From Nitrospira bacterium HGW-Nitrospira-1 (GTDB lineage: Bacteria > Nitrospirota > Thermodesulfovibrionia > Thermodesulfovibrionales > UBA6898), in contig PGYF01000035.1 in NCBI GenBank assembly GCA_002839535.1, positions 26,625-32,107 of the forward strand: a DNA stretch of 5,483 nucleotides, given 5' to 3'. A program made the position numbers and the translations under genes. The notes below the pieces were generated by a model. It was given only the letters and a program-made list of their open reading frames with translations, ran no database searches and was not told where the DNA came from. Positions 1-5,483 of the stretch are shown here, one piece after another. Every line of letters begins with the position of its first letter. Within the stretch, counting starts at the first letter, position 1.

Positions 1-15
1 CCCGGTCAAGCCGGA

Positions 16-85
16 GAATGACGGAGGGGGGTCGTGGAATGACGGAGGGGGGTCGTGGAATGACATGATTTGTGACAAGAATGAC
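16..85. repeat. 21-bp-period tandem repeat upstream of ilvC
   Basis: The heptamer GAATGAC begins at 16, 37, 58 and 79, exactly 21 bp apart each time. The units at 17-37 and 38-58 are identical and contain a run of six G. The third interval (59-79) keeps the length and the GAATGAC start but its interior has diverged. The bases just before it (1-15, ending in CAAGCCGGA) resemble the edge of the dispersed palindromic repeats with 'CCCGGTCAAGCCGGGAATGAC' character seen in many environmental bacterial genomes; that resemblance is from memory. No protein-coding role is likely: the minus-strand reading is a low-complexity Ser/Thr/Pro/His string. Confidence 0.8.
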
Positions 86-131
86 CCACACGATTACGCA
101 AAGACCCCCAAAAAAAAATGTTCAATTTTTC

Positions 132-138
132 AAGGAGG
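132..138 (+). promoter_or_regulatory. Shine-Dalgarno site of ilvC
   Basis: AAGGAGG lies 5 bases before the ATG at 144. It fixes the start there, although the frame stays open upstream to a GTG at 72 that has no such site and no family-like N-terminus. Confidence 0.9.
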
Positions 139-143
139 AAGTC

Positions 144-1160
144 ATGATAAAAGTTTATTACGATAAAGATGCAAATCAGGCAGCGCTGAAAAAGAAAAAG
201 ATAGTGATCATGGGATACGGCAGTCAGGGACATGCGCATGCCAATAACCTCAAGGAAAGCGGGATGGATGTTACGATAGGTATCAGGAAGGGCGCAAGCT
301 GGGACAAGGCAAAGAATGCTGGGTTTAAGGTGATGACCCCTTCCGAGGCTGCAAAGGTTGCTGATATAATCATGATCTTGTTGCCCGACGAATATCAGGG
401 TGACATTTACAATGCCGAGATAGCGCCGAATATGAAAAAAGGCGTTTATCTGGCGTTTGCGCATGGCTTTAATATACACTTCGGACAGATCGTGCCGCCG
501 GCTGACGCCAATGTATTCATGGCAGCGCCAAAAGGCCCTGGACATCTTGTGAGGTCGGAATACACAAAGGGTAGCGGCGTGCCATGCCTTATTGCAATCC
601 ATCAGGACCCGTCAAAGGACTCTAAGGATATTGCGCTTGCCTATGCCTCTGCTATCGGAGGAGGAAGGGCAGGTATTATAGAAACATCGTTTAGAGAAGA
701 GACTGAGACAGACCTCTTCGGCGAGCAGGTCGTTCTGTGCGGAGGATTGACGGCCCTCATACAGGCAGGGTTCGAGACACTTGTCGAGTCCGGCTATGCC
801 CCTGAGATGGCTTATTTTGAATGCATGCATGAGGTCAAACTCATTGTTGATCTGCTCCATGAAGGCGGAATATCAAATATGAGATATTCCATAAGCAATA
901 CGGCGCAGTATGGTGATCTGACCAGGGGCCCAAGGGTGATTACAGCAGAAACAAAGAAAGAAATGAAGAAGATCCTCGATGAGATTCAGGACGGGGTCTT
1001 CGCAAAAGAATGGATGCTCGAGTGCAAGGCGAACAAGCCGTCATTTAATGCCCTGACAAAGAAGGGCGAAAAACACCAGATAGAAGAGGTGGGCGCAAAG
1101 TTAAGGGCGATGATGCCGTGGCTTAAAAAAGGAAAGCTTGTTGACAAATCCAGGGCTTAA
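144..1160 (+). CDS. ilvC: Ketol-acid reductoisomerase (class I)
   Basis: This cytoplasmic enzyme carries out the Mg2+-dependent alkyl migration and NAD(P)H reduction of 2-acetolactate or 2-aceto-2-hydroxybutyrate, the second common step of valine, leucine and isoleucine synthesis. The 338-residue length is typical of class I. The N-terminal Rossmann domain has GYGSQGHAHA at 24-33 and a cofactor loop at 48-53 (R48, K49, S52). AHGFNIHF carries the conserved H107. The C-terminal knotted domain has the metal ligands D190 and E194 (DLFGEQ) and E226 and E230 (ECMHE), and the substrate-contacting S251 in SISNTAQYGD. It ends with the family-like MPWLKKGKLVDKSRA. All key residues are present, so the gene should be functional. 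ilvB and ilvN, often upstream, are not in the window; the upstream side is repeat DNA, so its promoter may lie within or beyond the repeat. The cofactor loop is one residue shorter than in the Pseudomonas enzyme. Confidence 0.97.
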   Translation: MIKVYYDKDANQAALKKKKIVIMGYGSQGHAHANNLKESGMDVTIGIRKGASWDKAKNAGFKVMTPSEAAKVADIIMILLPDEYQGDIYNAEIAPNMKKGVYLAFAHGFNIHFGQIVPPADANVFMAAPKGPGHLVRSEYTKGSGVPCLIAIHQDPSKDSKDIALAYASAIGGGRAGIIETSFREETETDLFGEQVVLCGGLTALIQAGFETLVESGYAPEMAYFECMHEVKLIVDLLHEGGISNMRYSISNTAQYGDLTRGPRVITAETKKEMKKILDEIQDGVFAKEWMLECKANKPSFNALTKKGEKHQIEEVGAKLRAMMPWLKKGKLVDKSRA

Positions 1161-1178
1161 ATGGATAGCGAGCGTATT

Positions 1179-1202
1179 CCCTGTAGCTTGCTTGCTACAG
1201 GG
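1179..1202. repeat. Perfect 9-bp palindrome after ilvC
   Basis: CCCTGTAGC (1179-1187) and GCTACAGGG (1194-1202) form a perfect stem around a 6-base loop, 18 bp past the ilvC stop. No T-run follows, so it is not a canonical intrinsic terminator, although the transcript could fold and pause or protect the ilvC mRNA 3' end. AGCGAGCG occurs on both sides as a direct repeat (1167-1174 and 1206-1213). Confidence 0.75.
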
Positions 1203-1244
1203 TCAAGCGAGCGAATATAAAAAAATGATTCCTTACATTAGATT

Positions 1245-1264
1245 CCCTGCAGCTCGCTGCGGGG
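1245..1264. repeat. Second, related palindrome before psd
   Basis: CCCTGCAGC (1245-1253) pairs with GCTGCGGGG (1256-1264) with one G-T wobble; the 2-base loop means the innermost pair must open. Its left flank and arm (ATTCCCTGCAGCT) match ATTCCCTGTAGCT at 1176-1188 with one difference, so both belong to one repeat family. It ends 18 bp before the psd start codon and may affect access to the start in the mRNA. Confidence 0.65.
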
Positions 1265-1282
1265 AAGATCAATTACGAAAAA

Positions 1283-1924
1283 ATGTTTAAACTTGCCCCT
1301 GAGGGTTATCCGTTCATAATTGGATCCCTTGCTCTGACAGCGCCTGTTTTTTTAGTTATACCGGCCGGAACACTGATTCCGCTTGCACTGACCGCCTTCA
1401 TGATCTATTTCTTCAGGGACCCTGAGAGGCTGATACCTGAAGGCAAGGACCTCTTTGTAGCGCCTGCTGACGGCAAGGTTATCGTAATCAGGGATGTGCG
1501 TGAGACACGGCGCATAGGCGCTGATATGAAGCAGGTAAGCATATTCATGTCGCCTTTCAATGTCCATGTAAACCGTGCGCCCTGTGCCGGCAGGGTAAAA
1601 TCAGTCCGGCATAATAAGGGAAGTTTTTTCGCTGCCTACAAAGACGAGGCCTCGATAAAAAATGAGAACATCGAGATGGCGTTCGAAACTGAATATGGAG
1701 ATATTCTGGTCAGACAGGTTGCGGGCTTTCTTGCCCGGCGCGCTGTATGCAGGAAAAATGAAGGCGATGTTTTGAAGCGGGGAGAAAGATACGGGATAAT
1801 AAAATTCAGCTCCAGGGTTGATATCTATCTGCCAAAGGATGTTACGATTAAAGTAAAAGCGGATGAGATGGTAAAGGCAGGGGAGACAGTAATAGCGGAG
1901 TTGAAGACCGAATTTTCAATTTGA
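1283..1924 (+). CDS. psd: Phosphatidylserine decarboxylase, short PSD-A type
   Basis: This pyruvoyl enzyme of the inner membrane decarboxylates phosphatidylserine to phosphatidylethanolamine. The 213-residue length suits the short bacterial/archaeal PSD-A class. Residues 10-44 hold a hydrophobic hairpin, probably two membrane-associated helices, followed by RDPER. Further motifs are APADGK (D63, putative catalytic Asp), SPFNVHVNR (H95, putative catalytic His), QVAGFLARRAVC (145-156) and EGDVLKRGERYGIIKF (160-175), leading into S176-S177-RVD. By family analogy the proenzyme cuts itself before S177, which becomes the pyruvoyl group, giving a beta chain of about 176 residues and an alpha chain of about 37. 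The residue before it is usually Gly (FGSRVD) but is Ser here. ATG at 1283 gives a family-like N-terminus, but no good ribosome binding site precedes it; GGGGAAG at 1261-1267 is too far away. Its stop overlaps the next gene. pssA, a frequent neighbour, is missing. The family call is firm; activity is likely but depends on Ser-Ser processing. Confidence 0.93.
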   Translation: MFKLAPEGYPFIIGSLALTAPVFLVIPAGTLIPLALTAFMIYFFRDPERLIPEGKDLFVAPADGKVIVIRDVRETRRIGADMKQVSIFMSPFNVHVNRAPCAGRVKSVRHNKGSFFAAYKDEASIKNENIEMAFETEYGDILVRQVAGFLARRAVCRKNEGDVLKRGERYGIIKFSSRVDIYLPKDVTIKVKADEMVKAGETVIAELKTEFSI

Positions 1925-3792
1925 TACAGGCCAATAACTTAGAAAAATCATACGGACGGCAACTGCTCTTCGACAATGTCAGTTTCACTATAAACCCGGG
2001 CGAACGGGTTGGTCTGGTGGGAAGAAACGGACATGGTAAAACCACGCTTTTCAGGATGATACTCGGTGAGGAACATCCCGACTCAGGGGCTGTCAGGATT
2101 CCCAATAATTACCATATCGGCCATCTCTCGCAGCATCTGAAATTTACTGAACAGACTGTTCTCCTGGAAGCATGCCTCAGCCTGCCAAAAACTGAAGACA
2201 ACAGGGATGAATCCTATAAAGTAAAGGCGATCCTGTCGGGCCTCGGTTTTTCTGATGACGACCTTGAGCGTAATCCTGAAACGCTGTCAGGAGGGTTTCA
2301 GGTGCGCCTGAATCTTGCAAAGGTCCTGGTCTCCAAGCCGAATCTCCTTCTCCTCGATGAGCCGACAAACTATCTTGACATCGTATCGATACGATGGCTG
2401 ACACAATTTCTTAGAAATTGGAAAAACGAGCTGATCATTATCACCCATGACCGCAACTTCATGGATAGTGTCACCACTCATACGATGGCTATTCACCGCC
2501 TGAAGTTAAAAAAAATCGAAGGCCCCACTGAGAAATTATATCAGCAGATCCTCCAGGAAGAAGAGATATACGAAAAGACAAGGACAAACAATGCAAAAAA
2601 GCGCAAAGAGGCAGAGGAGTTCATAAATCGTTTCAGGGTCCAGGCGAATAAGGCAAAGGCCGTTCAATCCCGGATAAAGGCCCTCGGTAAAAAGGAAAAA
2701 CTTGACAAGCTCTCGGAGATAAAAACCCTGGATTTTGAATTCAACTCTGCGTCTTTTACAGGCAAACGGCTGCTTGAGGCGCAGGACGTCACCTTTGCTT
2801 TTGACTCTAAAACCGCCCCCTTGATTAAAGAATTTTCCCTATCAATCGAAAAAAATGACCGGATAGCCATCATAGGGAAAAACGGGAAAGGCAAATCAAC
2901 ACTTTTAAATCTGCTGTCACAGGAGTTATCTCCGCAGGCCGGTACAGTCAGACACCACCCAAACCTAAAACTTGCGTATTTCGGCCAAACAAACATAAAC
3001 CGTCTGAATCAGGCAAAAACCGTTGAAGCAGAGATCATGGACGCCCACCCGGATCACAGCCGGGGAGCAGCGCGCAAGATCTGCGGCGCGATGATGTTCG
3101 GGGGTGATCATGCCCTGAAAAAGATCTCAGTGCTTTCCGGTGGAGAAAAAAGCAGGGTACTGCTCGGAAAGCTGCTGGTCAGTCCCTCAAATATGCTTAT
3201 GCTGGACGAACCGACCAACCACCTTGATATGGAATCTATTGATTCCCTGATCGAGGCTGTCGAGGCCTTCAGGGGCGCTGTCATGATCGTCACCCACAGC
3301 GAAATGGCCCTGCACGCGGTTGCCCGAAAGCTGATTGTATTCGATGCCGGCGAAGTGAAGGTCTTTGAAGGGACCTATCAGGACTTCCTCGACAGGGTCG
3401 GATGGAAAAACGAAGAAGGAGATTCTCCTGCGCCGGCTTCAGCGAATTTCCCGGGACTCAATAAAAAAAATGTCCGCAAAGCCAGGGCGGAAATACTGAC
3501 TGAGAGGACCAGGGCTATCGGCCCTCTGCAGAGGCAGATTAATGAAATCGAAGAGACCATTGCCGGCATGGAAAAGCAGATAGATGAGGACACTGAAAAA
3601 CTCCTGGAGGCATCGGTAAAGGGTGAGTGGGAGAATATCAAAAAACTCTCAGGGACAATTCACAAAGCAAAAGAAAAAATCGATACCCTTTTCAAAAATC
3701 TGACTGCACTGACGGATGAACTCAATACAAAAACCGGAGAATTTGAGGAAAAGCTTAACGAGTTTGCAGAAGTATCAAAGACAGGGAACTGA
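1921..3792 (+). CDS. ABC-F family ATPase (Uup/YheS-like ribosome-associated protein)
   Basis: This soluble protein has two fused ABC ATPase domains and no membrane segments. ABC-F proteins bind the ribosomal E site and act on stalled or idle translation complexes; some protect against antibiotics, but nothing here points to resistance. Domain 1 has Walker A GRNGHGKTT (34-42), signature LSGGFQ (122-127), Walker B LLLLDEPTNYLD with E147, and H176. The charged linker (about 207-262, with EEFINRFRVQANKAKAVQSR) matches the P-site tRNA-interaction motif. Domain 2 has GKNGKGKST (319-327), LSGGEKS (405-411), LMLDEPTNHLD with E430, and H459 in VTHSEM rather than the common SHDR. Residues from about 514 to 623 form a charged, probably coiled-coil tail, as in Uup/YheS-like members; no EttA-like arm insertion is evident. 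The start is TTG at 1921, chosen because MIQANNLEKSYG is the usual ABC-F N-terminus and no ATG precedes Walker A. TTG overlaps the psd TGA and lacks a near Shine-Dalgarno site, suggesting translational coupling. Confidence 0.93.
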   Translation: MIQANNLEKSYGRQLLFDNVSFTINPGERVGLVGRNGHGKTTLFRMILGEEHPDSGAVRIPNNYHIGHLSQHLKFTEQTVLLEACLSLPKTEDNRDESYKVKAILSGLGFSDDDLERNPETLSGGFQVRLNLAKVLVSKPNLLLLDEPTNYLDIVSIRWLTQFLRNWKNELIIITHDRNFMDSVTTHTMAIHRLKLKKIEGPTEKLYQQILQEEEIYEKTRTNNAKKRKEAEEFINRFRVQANKAKAVQSRIKALGKKEKLDKLSEIKTLDFEFNSASFTGKRLLEAQDVTFAFDSKTAPLIKEFSLSIEKNDRIAIIGKNGKGKSTLLNLLSQELSPQAGTVRHHPNLKLAYFGQTNINRLNQAKTVEAEIMDAHPDHSRGAARKICGAMMFGGDHALKKISVLSGGEKSRVLLGKLLVSPSNMLMLDEPTNHLDMESIDSLIEAVEAFRGAVMIVTHSEMALHAVARKLIVFDAGEVKVFEGTYQDFLDRVGWKNEEGDSPAPASANFPGLNKKNVRKARAEILTERTRAIGPLQRQINEIEETIAGMEKQIDEDTEKLLEASVKGEWENIKKLSGTIHKAKEKIDTLFKNLTALTDELNTKTGEFEEKLNEFAEVSKTGN

Positions 3793-3835
3793 TGTTTTTT
3801 TCATTATTTTAGCTCGCTAACCTCACGGCAAGACC

Positions 3836-3900
3836 ACAGGGAATCTCAATGCAAGGTATTATTCGCTTGCTTAAAGCGCCTACTTCTGGCGCTATCCATT
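3836..3900 (-). repeat. Reverse-oriented relative of the post-ilvC repeat
   Basis: ACAGGGAAT at 3836-3844 is the reverse complement of 1176-1184, and CGCTATCCATT at 3890-3900 is the reverse complement of 1160-1170. The two blocks keep the same relative order, but here they are separated by about 45 bases instead of 5. ATTCGCTTGCTT in between resembles the AGCGAGCG elements near ilvC. This looks like a diverged, expanded copy in opposite orientation. Confidence 0.6.
3875..3893. repeat. Small 6-bp hairpin
   Basis: AGCGCC (3875-3880) and GGCGCT (3888-3893) pair perfectly around the 7-base loop TACTTCT. No T-run follows on either strand, so termination is unproven, although the gap between convergent genes is where one would sit. 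Confidence 0.5.
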
Positions 3901-3945
3901 CATCTGCCCACTAGACGTTAGCACACAAAATGTTGTTTAAGTTGG

Positions 3946-4011
3946 CAACGTCCCTTACTTTTCCTGCAATGTGTTTTGTCAAGCTAATTGCTCGTTAGGT
4001 ATCAACGTCCC
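3946..4011. repeat. CAACGTCCC direct pair
   Basis: CAACGTCCC occurs at 3946-3954 and 4003-4011, 57 bp apart. CGTTAG also occurs twice in the same orientation at 3916-3921 and 3993-3998. From memory, 'GGGACGTTG' phrases are common around REP-associated transposases in environmental genomes, and a fragment of such a transposase lies at 5096-5380; a link is inference only. Confidence 0.45.
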
Positions 4012-4125
4012 CAATTACGTTACATCACCCCGGCAGCATCAAGTCTCGCTTGTCTCGGCATGGCATCTTATCATAGCAGTGCCTGGTTACACGGTTTCTG
4101 TAATTTACGTTTTTCCTGGCGGGTA

Positions 4126-5028
4126 TTAATTTACTCGTTTCCATCTTTTATGAATCCATAACCATTCTGAAGGATGGCGTCTTATACAGTCTTCAATATA
4201 GGCTGTAAATTTCTTCGTATCTTCTATGACTGCCTTTTCAGAATCACTTTCATCGCTTAATTGAACTTCTGGATTGATAATAATAACGTGGCTGTCAAAC
4301 TCTCTGTGAATGAAAACGGGAAGTATGGATGCGCCTGATTTACGCGCAATAAGCGCGGGCATTTTGGTTGTCCATGCGCCCCTGCCCAAAAAATCAATAA
4401 CTTTACCTTCCCCTTTTGAAACAGCTTGATCCATAAGAATCCCGACTACGCCATTTCCTTTTAGCGCAGATAGAATACGTTTTAAAGCGCCCTTTTTATA
4501 GATGATATTATTTCCATATTTAAGCCTGATTTTTGATATCAGTGTGTGTAAATAGGGATTATTTTGAACTCTTGCAACGCCTGATACAACATGTACTCTA
4601 ACGCCGAATGCTAAAGCCATGAGTTCCCAATTTCCACAATGCCCGGTAAGGATGATAATCCCTTTCCCGTTTGATTTTGCTTTATTAAAATTCTCAAGTC
4701 CTCTTATCTCAAGGCTGTCAATAATTTTACTGTCCGCTCGAAAATATATTCTCATGATCTCAGCAAAAGATTTTCCAATGTTTATAAAACATTCCTTGGC
4801 AATAGTTTCAGGGGACAACGACGAGGATAGATTTTTTGAATCTATCGATTTTTTAATATTTTCAATAGCAATTTTCTTTCTGCTATTCCAAAAAAGATAA
4901 AGCAATGAGCCGAGCTGCTTCCCAATGAATAAGGAGATTTTATTTGGGAAAACGGCGATAGGGAAAGCAAGGCAAAGAACGAAAATGAATTCTAACAACC
5001 ATCTGATTTTCTTGAAGACGTCAGTCAT
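4126..5028 (-). CDS. Lipid A biosynthesis acyltransferase, LpxL/HtrB family
   Basis: This inner-membrane enzyme most likely transfers an acyl chain from acyl-ACP to a Kdo-lipid A precursor at the cytoplasmic face. The 300 residues suit the family. A hydrophobic N-terminal segment (about 10-28) would anchor it, followed by the family-like RKKIAIENIKKS (50-61). The catalytic HX4(D/E) motif is GHCGNWE with H130 and E135. R153 with N157-P158 (ARVQNNPYL), GILMDQ (196-201), TKMPALIARKSGA and the C-terminal PSEWLWIHKRWK complete the signature. LpxL, LpxM or LpxP cannot be told apart from this alone, so no symbol is given. ATG at 5028 is the first start after an in-frame stop three codons upstream; no clear Shine-Dalgarno site is visible, so expression may be weak. 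It stands alone, facing the ABC-F gene. Hand-counted 60-base lines show roughly 28-37% GC against 42-60% in the ABC-F gene, and both flanks hold mobile-element debris, which suggests separate acquisition. Confidence 0.92.
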   Translation of the reverse strand: MTDVFKKIRWLLEFIFVLCLAFPIAVFPNKISLFIGKQLGSLLYLFWNSRKKIAIENIKKSIDSKNLSSSLSPETIAKECFINIGKSFAEIMRIYFRADSKIIDSLEIRGLENFNKAKSNGKGIIILTGHCGNWELMALAFGVRVHVVSGVARVQNNPYLHTLISKIRLKYGNNIIYKKGALKRILSALKGNGVVGILMDQAVSKGEGKVIDFLGRGAWTTKMPALIARKSGASILPVFIHREFDSHVIIINPEVQLSDESDSEKAVIEDTKKFTAYIEDCIRRHPSEWLWIHKRWKRVN

Positions 5029-5038
5029 TGCTGATTAC

Positions 5039-5089
5039 TTTTGCAAAACTGCAAAACCAGAAAACCAAACAAAACCAGGGACACATCCC
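5039..5089. repeat. AAAAC-rich stretch and GGGA/TCCC palindrome upstream of the acyltransferase gene
   Basis: TTTTGCAAAA (5039-5048) is a perfect palindrome. It is followed by repeated (G/C)AAAAC words to about 5076, read on the gene's own strand as GGTTTT repeats. GGGACACATCCC (5078-5089) is a short inverted repeat (GGGA, 4-base loop, TCCC) lying 6 bp past the transposase remnant's stop. The stretch fills the space just upstream of the acyltransferase start; no convincing promoter boxes were found in it. Confidence 0.5.
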
Positions 5090-5095
5090 ATTTTC

Positions 5096-5380
5096 TCATC
5101 CTAAAGCATTCTTCCTTGGCCTACCTATTGGCAATGCAGAAAGCCTTCTTGAAAGTTTCTCTTCAATCGCTTTCAGACCGCTATTGCTGGTAAATGGCCG
5201 ACCCGTTTTGATACTCGTTCTGATCTCCTTGAGCTGCTCTTCTTCAATCTCTCCCCGCACAAAAGACATATAGTCCTTCCGTTGCGATTCAGGGAACAGA
5301 TCATCACTGATCAATTCATTCCTCACAAGTCCGAAATGCGCCTTTGCGCTTGAATACGGATACTCCTGAGGTGAAGATAT
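5096..5380 (-). pseudogene. REP-associated tyrosine transposase (Y1/HUH), C-terminal remnant
   Basis: The frame encodes the C-terminal part of a Y1_Tnp (IS200-like, COG1943) protein. SSPQEYPYSSAKAHFG corresponds to the family's 'P-DYPWSSY-AHLG' region. It is followed by an acidic middle, then TGRPFTSNSGLKAIEEKL, matching 'TGRPLGS--F---LE--LGR', and a basic ALPIGRPRKN tail before TGA. The N-terminal part with the HUH histidines and the catalytic Tyr is not recognisable. Upstream of about 5380 the frame stays open to the window edge but turns into Ser/Pro/Tyr-rich text unlike the family, while the opposite strand reads as another transposase. Homology therefore seems to stop there. An intact family member is about 200-330 residues; only some 95 remain. 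GTG at 5326 could start a 76-residue product but has no supporting motif. It is almost certainly inactive. Confidence 0.75.
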
Positions 5381-5483
5381 TATAGCACAAAGAGGACTTG
5401 CGTATGAATATGAAATCGAAGAGGGAAAATCGGGACTGACTGCGATGGGTGGATTATCGACGTATCTGGATCTGGCATCTGCA
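5370..5483 (+). pseudogene. Probable IS1380-family transposase, N-terminal fragment running off the window
   Basis: After an in-frame TGA at 5367-5369 this frame is open for 38 codons to the window end. It contains AYEYEIEEGKSGLTAMGG and then LSTYLDLASA. This resembles the start of IS1380-type DDE transposases as I remember them ('EEGKSGLTA-GGLP-YLDLA'), so the call rests on recalled similarity over about 27 residues. No ATG, GTG or TTG lies in frame between the stop and the conserved text; ATT at 5379, behind AGGTGA, is the only start-like arrangement and those bases also fit the opposing transposase remnant. The 5' end is probably lost or disrupted. Two ATGs at 5404 and 5410 are in another frame that stops within 12 codons. 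The DDE catalytic residues would lie beyond the window. Confidence 0.5.

Larger units (their letters stand above)
3793..4125. other. Gene-free gap between convergent genes, with decayed repeats
   Basis: This 333-bp stretch separates the 3' ends of the ABC-F gene and the minus-strand acyltransferase gene. I see no credible coding frame, tRNA or CRISPR. It starts with a T7 run (3795-3801) that has no stem before it, so no convincing terminator for the ABC-F gene. It then holds a reverse-oriented relative of the repeat after ilvC (3836-3900), a bulged inverted repeat (TTAGC..ACAAAA at 3918-3930 with TTTTGT..GCTAA at 3974-3987) and paired CAACGTCCC copies. Nothing recognisable is seen in 4020-4125. 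The mixture looks like remains of mobile or extragenic repeats. Confidence 0.6.

Noticed and set aside
71..99. Promoter for ilvC (TTGTGA, 17 bp, ATTACG)
   Set aside because: The -10 candidate matches the consensus at only two positions.
72..143. N-terminal extension of IlvC from a GTG at 72
   Set aside because: The AAGGAGG site sits just before ATG 144, and MIKVYYDKDAN is the usual family N-terminus.
6..602. Long minus-strand open frame across the repeat and ilvC
   Set aside because: It is antisense to an intact ilvC and its C-terminus is repeat-derived Ser/Thr/Pro/His text.
1179..1202. Intrinsic terminator of ilvC
   Set aside because: The stem is perfect but no T-run follows it, and a related palindrome lies just downstream, so it is better called a repeat.
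3916..4000. Integron attC-like site (GTTAGGT after a bulged inverted repeat)
   Set aside because: GTTAGGT fits an R' box, but the left partner is a direct CGTTAG rather than an inverted AAC-type R'' box, and there is no integrase or cassette array.
5028..5273. Plus-strand open frame of 81 codons to the right of the acyltransferase gene
   Set aside because: It is antisense to the recognisable Y1 transposase C-terminus and has no family features.
5379..5407. Minus-strand promoter with a perfect TATAAT (5384 to 5379)
   Set aside because: Hexamers at suitable spacing (TCATAC, ATTCAT) are poor -35 boxes, and the plus strand there looks like transposase coding sequence.

Overview
The window is chromosomal-looking DNA from a Gram-negative bacterium. 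An LpxL/HtrB-type lipid A acyltransferase and a phosphatidylserine decarboxylase both imply an outer membrane and a phosphatidylethanolamine-containing envelope. The ilvC-then-psd order, the short 'PSD-A' decarboxylase and the many small palindromic intergenic repeats fit Nitrospirota or former Deltaproteobacteria. That placement is inferred from gene order and family flavour; no marker gene is present.

Layout. Bases 1-143 are non-coding and hold a 21-bp-period repeat followed by a strong ribosome binding site. Bases 144-1160 (+) are ilvC, ketol-acid reductoisomerase of valine/isoleucine synthesis. A 122-bp gap holds two related palindromes. Bases 1283-1924 (+) are psd, which overlaps by 4 bp an ABC-F ATPase gene at 1921-3792 (+). 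Bases 3793-4125 carry no gene, only decayed repeat material, part of it a reverse-oriented relative of the repeat after ilvC. Bases 4126-5028 (-) are an AT-rich lpxL-like gene pointing toward the ABC-F gene. Bases 5029-5483 hold mobile-element debris: the C-terminal remnant of a REP-associated (Y1/HUH) transposase on the minus strand, and a start-less beginning of what looks like an IS1380-type transposase on the plus strand.

How it fits together. IlvC is a housekeeping amino-acid enzyme. Psd makes phosphatidylethanolamine from phosphatidylserine, and the ABC-F protein probably acts on the ribosome. Psd and ABC-F are likely translationally coupled. The phosphatidylserine synthase gene (pssA) that often follows psd in related genomes is absent here. 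The acyltransferase has lower GC than the left half and sits between repeat and transposase debris, which suggests it arrived separately or lies at a rearrangement boundary.

No new multi-gene system is evident. The points most worth a second look are a Ser-Ser instead of Gly-Ser at the predicted Psd self-cleavage site, the inverted related repeats bracketing psd plus the ABC-F gene, the junction of two transposase remnants at the right end, and a one-residue-shorter cofactor loop in IlvC.
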